DNA of 29,861 nucleotides from the NCBI GenBank assembly GCA_001931905.2, contig MSJI02000406.1, forward strand, positions 1 through 29,861, read 5' to 3'. A program made the translations under genes and the position numbers. Positions within the stretch are counted from its first letter, which is position 1. Each line of letters opens with the position of its first letter. The stretch comes from Cladosporium sp. IMV 00045. Lineage: Eukaryota; Ascomycota; Dothideomycetes; Cladosporiales; Cladosporiaceae. The notes beneath the pieces are model-generated. The model worked only from the letters and a program-made list of their open reading frames with translations, did not search any database and had not been told where the DNA came from. Positions 19,058 to 27,866 of the stretch are shown piece by piece.

Positions 19058-19303
19058 AGATAACCGAAGGCTGAACGGCCATATGCTATCTCCAGCAACC
19101 GGGCTCTGATTGATATGAGCCATGTGCAGCTCTGACTCTAAACACGCCTCTGGACGCCCCAGGGTCGCGCCAGTAGCGAGCCAAGCCCCACCATAGCGTC
19201 AACCCGTTATCTCGAGGCCTGTCAGCCAATGCATTCGTGCGATTTTTGCATCCGGCCCGCACGACCCTTCTCGAACGTGTATAGCGCCATGTGCCCGCGA
19301 TAG
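19058..19303 (+). promoter_or_regulatory. Cluster of GATA-factor (HGATAR) sites upstream of the purine permease
   Basis: Four matches to HGATAR occur: AGATAA at 19058-19063, AGATAG on the reverse strand at 19086-19091, AGATAA on the reverse strand at 19207-19212, and CGATAG at 19298-19303. By chance about one is expected in the 390 bp before the start. AreA-type nitrogen regulators bind this sequence, and Aspergillus purine uptake genes are under such control, so nitrogen regulation is a reasonable inference. Confidence 0.4.
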
Positions 19304-19446
19304 GCTTCTGTAAAGCTTTGTGCGTTCTTATAATTCCTGGCCACGCGACCACGAGATCTCCCATCTCCGTCTGTGACTACGGTCTTGCGAACTTCTTGCG
19401 CTGCCTCGCATCTCCCCGGTGCATCGCCGAACTACTGTTGCCCCTC

Positions 19447-21367
19447 ATGGGTTCAGGATGGATTCACAAGGCCAACGCGGCCGTTGCCCGCAGCTTCGTG
19501 GGCAAATATTTCCGTCTGGAGGGGTCCGGATCCGTGAGTTGATACCTCCTGCGGTCCTGCCATGAGCCCAACATGGGCGAACATGGGGCTGATTCCCTCA
19601 TAGCCTAAGGAACGAAAAGGTTCCTATTTCTTCACTGAGATCCGCGCCGGCCTCGCCACCTTCTTCGCCATGGCGTACATCATCTCGGTCAACAGCACAA
19701 TCGTTTCGGAAACCGGTGGCACATGCGTCTGCCCTCCTGAAAGCATGAGCGACCTATGCTCCACCAACACCGAGTACTTGCAATGCGTTCAAGAAATCAA
19801 GCGTGATCTTGTAACCGCTACCGCCGCCATCTCAGCTCTGACTACCTTTGCCATGGGCATGTTCGCCAATATGCCTATTGCTTGCGCACCTGGCATGGGT
19901 CTTAACGCTTACTTTGCTTACACTGTCGTCGGTTTCCACGGATCAGGCTTGGTCTCTTACGAAGTCGCGCTCACGGCTGTCTTCGTTGAAGGTCTGGTCT
20001 TCGTCGCGCTCACGGTCTTAGGCCTTCGTCAGTGGCTTGCAAGGGCTATCCCATCATCGATCAAACTCGCCACAGGTGTTGGTATCGGTCTCTACCTGAC
20101 TTTGATCGGACTTACCTACTCTGCTGGTATCGGTGCCGTTACTGGTGCTGTTTCGACCCCCATGGAGCTGGCTGGCTGCCACGATGCCAACAAGGACCCT
20201 ACTACCGGCATGTGCCCTTCGTACGACAAGATGCGTAACCCGACCATGTGGATTGGTATCTTCTGCAGCGGTTTCTTCACAGTCTTCTTGATGATGTTCC
20301 GCGTCAAGGGAGCCATCATTATTGGTATCCTGCTTGTCAGCATCATCTCCTGGCCAAGAGGTACTGAGGTCACCTACTTCCCATACACCGACCTCGGAGA
20401 CAGCGGTTTCGATTTCTTCAAGAAGGTCGCGTCCTTCCACCCGATTCAGCGTACTCTCAATGTCCAGGAATGGAACGTTAGCTCGTACGGTGGCCAATTC
20501 GGTCTTGCTTTCATCACGTATGTTAAACTGAAGATTCGAAGCTCTCATTCACAAGCTAACACACCTGGCAGATTCTTGTACGTCGACATCCTCGACTGTA
20601 CAGGCACGATGTACTCAATGGCCCGTTTCGCTGGCGCAATCGACGAGGAGACGCAGGATTTCGAGGGCTCCGCTGTTGCCTACCTCGTCGATGCATTCGG
20701 CGTCACCATCGGCTCGCTCTGGGGCTGCCCTCCCGTCACTGCATTCGTCGAATCCGGTGCTGGTATCTCCGAAGGCGGCGCAACCGGTCTCACGGCCATC
20801 ACGACCGGTCTCTGCTTCTTCATCGCCATCTTCTTCGCGCCCATCTTCGCCTCCATCCCCCCCTGGGCCACCGGCTGCACGCTCGTCATCGTCGGCTCCC
20901 TCATGGTCAAAGCAGCAGCCGAGATCAACTGGCGCTACATGGGCGACGCCATCCCCGCCTTCCTCACCATCACCATGATGCCTTTCACCTACAGCATCGC
21001 CGACGGCCTCATCGCCGGCATCCTCTCCTACATCCTCATCAACACCACCGTCTGGCTGATCGAGAAGGCTTCCGGCGGCCGCATCAAACCCGCCGACAAG
21101 GAGCTCAAAGACCCCTGGACTTACAAACTGCCGGGTGGCATTCTCCCGCCCTGGGTCAAGCGCGCCGCGCACGGCAAGAAGGATTTCTGGAGGGAATACG
21201 ATGCCGAATCAGGCAGGCCCACCGGCCGCATCATCGACGGTGAGGATTTGGAAATGAAGCAGCCGCATCAGCACGAGAGGCCGGTTCGGAAGGGAGAGTC
21301 TAGCGGTGCGAGGAGTAGCGGTAGCAGCTCGGATGCGCCGGCGCAAGGTCCCCTGAGGTTGGATTAG
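19447..21367 (+). CDS. azgA: AzgA-type purine (hypoxanthine/adenine/guanine) permease
   Basis: Plasma-membrane proton symporter for purine bases, used for nitrogen scavenging and salvage. Three exons: 19447-19533, 19604-20517 and 20572-21367; the protein is 598 aa. Exon 1 gives MGSGWIHKANAAVARSFVGK, and the join gives PKERKGSYFFTEIRAGLATF, the conserved N-terminal block of the family. Further family blocks are NSTIVSETGGTC, GMGLNAYFAY, FITFLYVDILDCTGTMYSMA (joined across intron 2) and TAFVESGAGISEGGATGLTA. About 12-14 hydrophobic segments follow one another. The C-terminal tail from about 520 is hydrophilic and Ser/Gly-rich. The 54-nt second intron contains no stop and keeps frame, so retention would insert 18 residues into a membrane segment. 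The 3' end faces the BTB gene 282 bp away. Confidence 0.95.
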
Positions 21368-21649
21368 TTGCAACGGGGGAGTGTGTAAGGTATGTTTTTG
21401 AACAGGAAAAGTTCTATTCGTTGTATATAAAAAAAGATCCGAGCCCCGAAGGCTTCGTAATCAAAATGCATATATGCAAATATCATGCATGAATCACATA
21501 ATGCCTCGCGCGTATATGCATCTTCGTCGTCGCCATGCAAAATGATGGTTTGCCCACTGTTCATTGCCTCGCAAGGGCTCATTCATCCCAGCCAACAATC
21601 ACTCTCTCCCAATCCCAATCCCAATTCATCAATCCAAATCTCTCTTCCT

Positions 21650-23677
21650 CTACGCCTCCAGCGTCAACTCCTCCAACAACCTATCGATCTTCCCCAGCAG
21701 AATCTGATAATTCATCGCGTCCTGCGCGAATTCATCGCCGGCAATCTCGCCGTCCAAAGTCCTCACCACACCCTCAGCGTGCGCCTCCAAATCCGGCGCC
21801 GTCGAGGCGTCATCAGCAGTGGTGGCGTGCTCAGGCGAGCCGGCGTAGCCTTCATCCTCCTCCTGTTCCTTGCCCCCCTCCTCACGCTCAGACTCCTCAT
21901 CGCCACTCCCCCCCGCCTCCTCGTCCATCATCTCGCCCAAGCCCGAATCCTCAAAGCGAAGCCTGAAGCGTTCAGAGAGGTAGTAGCGAATATCATCCAC
22001 AATCTCAACCGTATCCGTCTCCTGCCTAAGCTTAATCCGCGCAGCACTCTCCCTCACCAACTCCCTAAACTCCCCGTCGTCAATGTAATCCTCCAAGCGA
22101 TACGCCATGTAGCGCGCCCCGAACTCCTCAAGCCGGTGCACGCGACAGTCCCAGCCGGAGCGGACGACGTCGTAGATCCACTCTTGCGGCTGCTCCACGG
22201 TGGTTGGGGACGTGGTGCCGCGCGGTTCTTCGGCTTCCACCACGCTGCTGTTCCCGTTGCCTAGCGTGGAAATCAGCAGGGCGGCGCGCTGTTTGAGCTT
22301 TTCGATGAAGAGCATGTCCGCTGCGTGCAGGACGTCGAGCGCGATGGGGAGCGGGAAGGAGGCGTTTTCGGTGTACAGGAAGGTGAGGATTACGCGGAGG
22401 ACGGTGGGGGTGCAGTCCACGGGGATGATTTGGAGGGGTGGCGAGTTGGTCTCGTTGGTGTTGTTGGTGGAAGTGTGGGTTTGCGAGTCGGTCGGTGCTG
22501 TGGAGGTGATTTGTCCTTCGCGGAAGGGAGAGCTGAACATTGTGGCGAAGAGCTCGGAGCGGAGGAGCATGGCGCGGTGGGCGGGGAAGAGGGTTTTGCG
22601 TTTTCGCGCGGAGGGCGGGTGGGTTGGGCCGATGGGGATGCTGCTTGTGGGTGGTTGGGAGGAATCGGTTTCGTCTTCATCGTCGTCTTCGTTGACGTCG
22701 GCCAGGAGGAGCACGTCGGCGAAGCTGGAGTTGTCGCGCTTCCAGTTTACTTGATCGATCTCGTCCGCGGGGACTTCGAACTGCTTCTGCAAAACGAACT
22801 CTCTGAACCAAGACTCCATCTGATCTCGTCCCATTTCGACGTCGTCTTGCCTCCTTTGCCGGGCCTGTCTCCTATCGCCTGGGTTTAAGATCGTGTCGAA
22901 GACTTGTGGCACTTCCAACTGCCTCGAGAGCTTGTCGATGCCTTCCAGAACCGCCCTCTCCTCTTCGTCAGACACTTGTGTGGCAACACTGGCCTCGCCA
23001 AAGTAGAGATATCGCAAGCAAGTCTCGAAGCTGTCGGTCGGGATTTTCGGCGCAAGCTTCCATGATTTCGTATCCGGCTTCTCGCGCAGTTTGTTGCGGA
23101 AGTAGGGCGAGCGGGCGGAAAGAACGAATTTGTGCAATTGGAAACTCAGATCGGACGTGTATAAAGTGATGTCTGCAGTCTGCGGCGAATCTCTGGTGAG
23201 GAGACTGGTGATGTGCGCGGCGAGCGGTTGCAACGGATCGGTCGATTTTGAATAATCATAGCTGAGCAGCAGGTTGCGAATGCGGTCGTTCAAGGCGTTG
23301 TACAGACACCGCTCGCCCTGGAAGGTGTCTCGCTCGCACTTGGCGCCTTGCTCCAGGAGCATCTGCACCAGCTCGAAGTGGCCGCATAGCGAAGCGAGGA
23401 TCAGCGGCGTGTAGTCGTATTCGTCGCGGGCGTTGATGTTGACGCCTTTAGTGATTTGCTCCTGCGCCTGACGAAGGTCGCCCCGCCGGGCGGCGTCGCA
23501 CATGAGAAGGAAATCATGTGACTTGTCGAGCGGGTTTTCATCTTTCAGTCGTCCGGCTTGGATGTCTTGTTTCTCTTGCGCCAGGGCTTTTTCGATGTTG
23601 TGTTTCAGAGTCGTTGTTCTTTGCTCGGCTGCGGTGGCGTTGGGCTGCTCTTCGGGCTGGTGTTCGTGCGCAGACAT
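21650..23677 (-). CDS. Ankyrin-repeat protein with two BTB/POZ domains
   Basis: Single exon of 675 aa. The start MSAHEHQPEE at 23677 is the first ATG; the 13 codons open upstream contain only a TTG. Ankyrin repeats span about 50-125 (DYTPLILASLCGHFELVQML). A first BTB domain begins at about 160 (ADITLYTSDLSFQLHKFVLSARSPYF), and a second at about 315 (SFADVLLLADV, then FPAHRAMLLRSELFATMFSS), interrupted by an acidic Ser/Asp loop. The tail from about 590 is very acidic. The layout matches fungal ankyrin-BTB proteins related to animal ABTB1 and S. pombe Btb proteins, which are thought to act as adaptors for Cullin-3 ubiquitin ligases. Substrate is unknown. It is divergent from nimA. Confidence 0.88.
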   Translation of the reverse strand: MSAHEHQPEEQPNATAAEQRTTTLKHNIEKALAQEKQDIQAGRLKDENPLDKSHDFLLMCDAARRGDLRQAQEQITKGVNINARDEYDYTPLILASLCGHFELVQMLLEQGAKCERDTFQGERCLYNALNDRIRNLLLSYDYSKSTDPLQPLAAHITSLLTRDSPQTADITLYTSDLSFQLHKFVLSARSPYFRNKLREKPDTKSWKLAPKIPTDSFETCLRYLYFGEASVATQVSDEEERAVLEGIDKLSRQLEVPQVFDTILNPGDRRQARQRRQDDVEMGRDQMESWFREFVLQKQFEVPADEIDQVNWKRDNSSFADVLLLADVNEDDDEDETDSSQPPTSSIPIGPTHPPSARKRKTLFPAHRAMLLRSELFATMFSSPFREGQITSTAPTDSQTHTSTNNTNETNSPPLQIIPVDCTPTVLRVILTFLYTENASFPLPIALDVLHAADMLFIEKLKQRAALLISTLGNGNSSVVEAEEPRGTTSPTTVEQPQEWIYDVVRSGWDCRVHRLEEFGARYMAYRLEDYIDDGEFRELVRESAARIKLRQETDTVEIVDDIRYYLSERFRLRFEDSGLGEMMDEEAGGSGDEESEREEGGKEQEEDEGYAGSPEHATTADDASTAPDLEAHAEGVVRTLDGEIAGDEFAQDAMNYQILLGKIDRLLEELTLEA
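22613..22628 (+). other. G-quadruplex motif on the template strand of the BTB gene
   Basis: Four GGG tracts are separated by loops of 1, 1 and 2 nt. It lies on the strand opposite to the mRNA, within coding sequence for a Pro-rich stretch. It would form in DNA only, not in the transcript. Confidence 0.55.
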
Positions 23678-24585
23678 GACTCTTGTAAGGTAAGAGATCT
23701 CTCCAAATATAAACAATCAGATACGGTCAAAAGAAACAGAATAGATGCCAAAACCAGATAATGGAATGCTCGCTGGGCAATGCCTGCTATTCTCACTTGG
23801 GACGACTGGTTTGCGACTATCACACCTGCTGCTCGATCGGATGTTCAAATTCAAGCAGTGACGACATACGCGGGCCAGGGTGTCGGTCGAAAAAGGACTT
23901 AATTAGCAAGGGTGCGAGAGCATTAGTCCATTCTTACTCGAGTCAATAATTCTTTTCCGCCCGTGCTCGGTACTGACAGACAGCATCACGTGACTCGGGC
24001 GTTGCAAGCCGAACGAGCTTGTGCGCCGTTGTCTGGGGGCCCTGAAGACACAGGGAAACGGCTAGCGTCGCCCGTTGCTCAGCCAACCCCCTCGCTCTCT
24101 GTTGGCAAGAGGATACACCCAAGATGTCTGTCTTCCAGATCACGATCGTGAGTTCCAACCACCTAGAAAGACCACCCTACCACCTGCATCCTCGATCACC
24201 GCGACCCTACCGTCGTCATACTAACCATCTCTCCACAGTCTCGTTGCCCTACTCTATTTACTTGCTTGCTTGCTTTTCCCTCTCTTCTCCCGCCACCACT
24301 ACTACAACCCAATATCCGTCTCTCTTCCCTCGTTGCAGCATCTCATCCATCCGTCTCTCATTGCGAATATGATACGACTCTGAACGGCGCACCCCCATTT
24401 CCGCACCATACAGTCTCTTCATCCAGCAGAAGAAAAGGAAGGCAGGAGATACCGCAGTCTTTACCCGGACAAACCACAGCGCAGCTCGACACACAGTAAA
24501 TCAGATCAACCAAGTTGACTTGGATATCCAACGGCGATCACGAACAGCGACACACAATTCAACAATTATACATTAACAACTCGAC
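23678..24585. promoter_or_regulatory. Divergent promoter and leader region of the BTB gene and nimA
   Basis: A 908-bp stretch. The right half is pyrimidine-rich, as expected of a long nimA 5' leader, and contains a well-formed intron (24148-24238) and an upstream ORF described separately. The left half shows no gene. Confidence 0.5.
24124..24499 (+). other. Candidate spliced upstream ORF in the nimA leader
   Basis: The ATG at 24124 starts MSVFQITI. A strong donor GTGAGT follows at 24148. CTAAC near 24220 and CCACAG ending at 24238 make a convincing 91-nt intron. Joining 24124-24147 to 24239-24499 yields a 94-codon ORF with a stop 86 nt before the nimA ATG. The encoded peptide is Ser/Pro/Leu-rich and matches no family I know. 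It may be a uORF, a 5' UTR intron with an incidental ORF, or a small gene. Confidence 0.4.
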
Positions 24586-26894
24586 ATGGCCTCTAATATC
24601 AAGCGCCCAGGGGGCGCGTCTACCGACAGTGTCGATCCCTCAGCAGACTTCGAGGTCTTGGAGAAGATTGGACAAGGCTCGTTTGGTATCATCCGCAAGG
24701 TCAAGAGGAAGTCTACGGGCGAAGTACTGGCGCGCAAGGAGATCTCCTACGCCGCAATGTCGCAAAGAGAAAAGGAACAGCTTCACGCAGAGATCAGAGT
24801 CCTCGAGAGACTCCAGCACACAAACATCGTTCGCTACGTCTCGCGACACCATGTCAAGGCCTCCAACGAGCTGCATTTGTACATGGAGTACTGTAGCAGT
24901 GGTGATCTTGGAGGATACATCAAAAGACTTTCGCGCAACAACACATACGCCGATGAAGTATGTCTCACTTGTCTCCAACGCCAAATATTTTTGTTCTAAC
25001 GGTCTTGCAGGAATTCGTCTGGAAAGTCTTCAGCCAGCTCGTCAGCGCCCTCTACCGTTGCCATGCCGGCCAAGAAGCTCCACCGCCCGGTCAAGAATCA
25101 GAGCTCACGCAAAACAAACCCGCTGTCGGCATCCGTAGGAAGGATGAAGACCAAATAATCTTGCACCGTGATCTGAAGCCTGAGAACGTCTTCCTGACCA
25201 ATGGCTCCACCGTCAAGCTGGGCGACTTCGGTCTGTCCAAGCTTCTCTCAGCACACGACTTCGCCAGCACCTACGTCGGCACCCCTTTCTACATGAGCCC
25301 AGAAATTTGCAGCAGTGAGCGTTACTCTGGCAAGAGTGATGTTTGGTCATTGGGATGCATCATGTACGAGCTCTGCGCGCTTGAGCCCCCCTTCAATGCG
25401 CGCAGTCACTTGGAGCTTATCCAGAAGATCCGCCTCGGTAAAACCAAACCTCTGCCGGGACACTACTCCAAGGAGCTCGGTGCGCTCATCGCCAGCTGTC
25501 TGCAGGTTGATCCTAATAAGAGACCGGATACTGTTGGCATGTTGCAAAGCACAAGCATCAAATTCGCGAGGATGAAGCTCCAGTGCGAGCTCGCATCAGT
25601 CAAGGACAGCTCGCAGTGCGATGCTCTGGTGGCCAAGCTGAAGCGCGCTGAGAAGGAGAACACCGCATTGCGCGAGGAGGTCGCCAAGCTGAAGGACGCA
25701 GAGTCGCACATCAGGATGGAGTGGCACACCAAAGCGACGCTCGCCATCGAAGAGAGGATCAACTCTGAGAAAGCGAGGCTTGAAGCCATCTTTGAGCAGG
25801 AGGTTGAGAAGCGCCTTCAAACCCACCTCGCCAGTCTCCCTGCATCACAGGGCGTTGCCGTCAGCGTCAGGTCAAGCACGCCTCCTCCTCAAACCAAAGA
25901 CACCATTCCGACTGCGGCATCCTCGCCTGAGCGTCCCAACGATGAAGCTGGCCTCGAACCGGACATCACGAGCCTCAGCCTTGGAGAGGAGACTTCTCCT
26001 TTGGCTCAGCGCACCAAGCCCGTCCCTCGCAGGACCGGGCGCACTCCTTTCACCCGCGCTAGGACGACAGTCGAAGCCTTCCCAGGCTCCCCCATGGACG
26101 TCCAGATGGCAGACCCCAGCCCGATGCCCGCTAACAACCTGCGCGGTCTGGCGCTGTCTCCCAGAAGGGAGGCCAGAGCAAGGCAAGGTGTCTCCGGCCA
26201 GCCCCTGCGTCGCAACATCTTCGCAGAAGCCGCAAAGATTCCCCCTCCGTCAAACCTCAACGTCGCCACCTCAGCACCCGACCTCTTCGAAGACCACGTC
26301 GACACTGGCTTCGCAGACGACATCCTCGAGGACATCGAGGAGCCCGAGTCCCCCTCCCGCCCCAACAGCGGTCTAAGCAACGCCAACCGCGATCCCTTCA
26401 AGCCAGCACCCCAACTCCGCAAACCCGGTGCTCGCCCCAGCCTCGGCCGCCAACAAACCATGCCCGTCCAATTGCCCCAAGCCACCAACCAGCGCCGCAA
26501 CACCGTCCTCTCGAAGAAAGACAACCCCAGCTCGCGCCCCACCTCCCGCGGCTCCGAGAAGGAGAAGGAAAACCGCCCTCCCCGCGCCAACAACCCCCCC
26601 GTCGTCGCCGCCTCACCAAAGCGCACCGCCCCGCTCCAAAAGAAAGAACTCACCCCTTCCCGCCAAGCGCCCAAAGCCCCCGCCACTGCCGGTAACCGCA
26701 CCCCTCTCGCCACCGCCCGCCGCGCCGGCGACATGATGAAGCTTGCCCAGCGCAACGCCCTGCAGGGCCGCACGCTCGTCGAGCTCAGCCAGGCGCCCCA
26801 GAGCCCGACGAAGTGGGAGCGTCTTGTCGAGAGCGGCGAGGTCGCTGAGATGCCGAGTCCGTTCCTTGAGAGGAAGGGCAGGATGGTCTACTGA
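24586..26894 (+). CDS. nimA: G2-specific protein kinase NIMA
   Basis: Ser/Thr kinase needed for entry into mitosis. Two exons: 24586-24957 and 25011-26894; the intron (53 nt) is GTATGT...TGCAG, phase 0. The protein is 751 aa. The kinase domain spans about 22-325: Gly loop IGQGSFG, Lys51 (ARKEI), HRDLKPEN with Asp178, DFG with Asp196, and STYVGTPFYMSPE in the activation loop. The insert between RCH and ILHRD (about 142-174) is typical of fungal NIMA. A coiled coil follows at about 335-415, then a long Pro/Ser-rich basic tail. A KEN box at 643-645 (26565-26573) fits destruction by APC/C, as expected for NIMA. Spliced start MASNIKRPGG. A leader of at least 450 nt is likely, possibly with a uORF. 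Confidence 0.95.
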
Positions 26895-27866
26895 GATGTC
26901 TTGTAGACCTTTGACGATTATGTTATGACAGCAGGGCGTTTTCTTCTTGGAGGATATCTGATTCCGTCTTGGGAGGCATCAGTGAATTTTTTTGTTCGAA
27001 ATGGGAGGCATCTTCTCTAGCATCCCTGGAGTTTGGAAAGACACGGCGTTGCATGGGATGGGACTTGATCGGATGGGAAATGGGATGGGATGGGAATATC
27101 TCACAATCGGCGAGCTTGCAAAGACTTGCGCATCGATTCGTCTGTTGACTTTCCTTTGTTCGCCCTTTCTCGTTTGTCGCCTCCTCTCGTTTGTCTGGGA
27201 TTTCCTCTTTTCTTTTTCGCTCTCTCTTTAGCGTTTTAGCATACCATTGCGTGCATGCAGTCAGGAACAACCAGCTATACGAAGCTGCCCGACGAAGGAA
27301 GAAAAGCAAAGACGCCATTTCGTATAGTTTCTGGGGAAAACAAAGAATTTGTTCATATTACATTACGTCTGCATTGCATCTGTTTACTCTTGTGCTATTC
27401 TTTCACAAGCTTCTCTTTTCATGATCGGACGGGACCAAGTCGTGACGGTCGAAGCGGCTGATGATTTTAGCTCGAATCGTGCATTCAACATTGTTGGCTT
27501 CTTTTGAGCTCTGATAGAGTTCGGGACCTGGCGATCTTGGACCGTCGGATCTTCGATTTTTCCCGTGTCTTCGGGTCCCAAAGTGTCCAAGGGGCGTTGA
27601 TGTGGTTAGCGAAGAAACAGCTTTTGAGGAAGACGATAATGTGAGTTGCTCTATTCTGTTGGCTATTCACTTTGGAGGCTCGAGACGGCCAGGACCATAT
27701 GCGACACGAGCGAGGTCACTCAGAAGTGGCACTGAGGTCGTTGAATTTGCGTTTGTCATTTGTTCTTTGTGCATTTCTGGCTCTGGTAATAATAGACTAC
27801 GAAAATCGTTCATGGCTGCTAAGCCCATGCGTCGTCCTACTCCATCATGCTTCCAGGCTCAACCTT
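26895..27866. other. Convergent intergenic region between nimA and the GH2 gene
   Basis: A 972-bp region without a supported ORF. It contains a pyrimidine-rich stretch (27145-27235) and a GGGAT-repeat area with a G-quadruplex motif. It should hold both 3' UTRs. Confidence 0.45.
27075..27094 (+). other. G-quadruplex motif downstream of nimA
   Basis: Four GGG tracts are separated by loops of 4, 2 and 2 nt, within a GGGAT repeat area (27055-27094) with two further GGG tracts. It lies about 180 nt after the nimA stop on the sense strand, so it could be part of the 3' UTR. Confidence 0.55.

Larger units (their letters stand above)
18401..19446. promoter_or_regulatory. Divergent promoter region of CDT1 and the purine permease
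   Basis: A stretch of 1,046 bp without a supported gene. It holds MCB-like sites near CDT1, a 10-bp triplicated repeat, GATA-factor-like sites and a CCAAT box (19226-19230) on the permease side. Those elements are listed separately where they can be defined. Confidence 0.5.
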
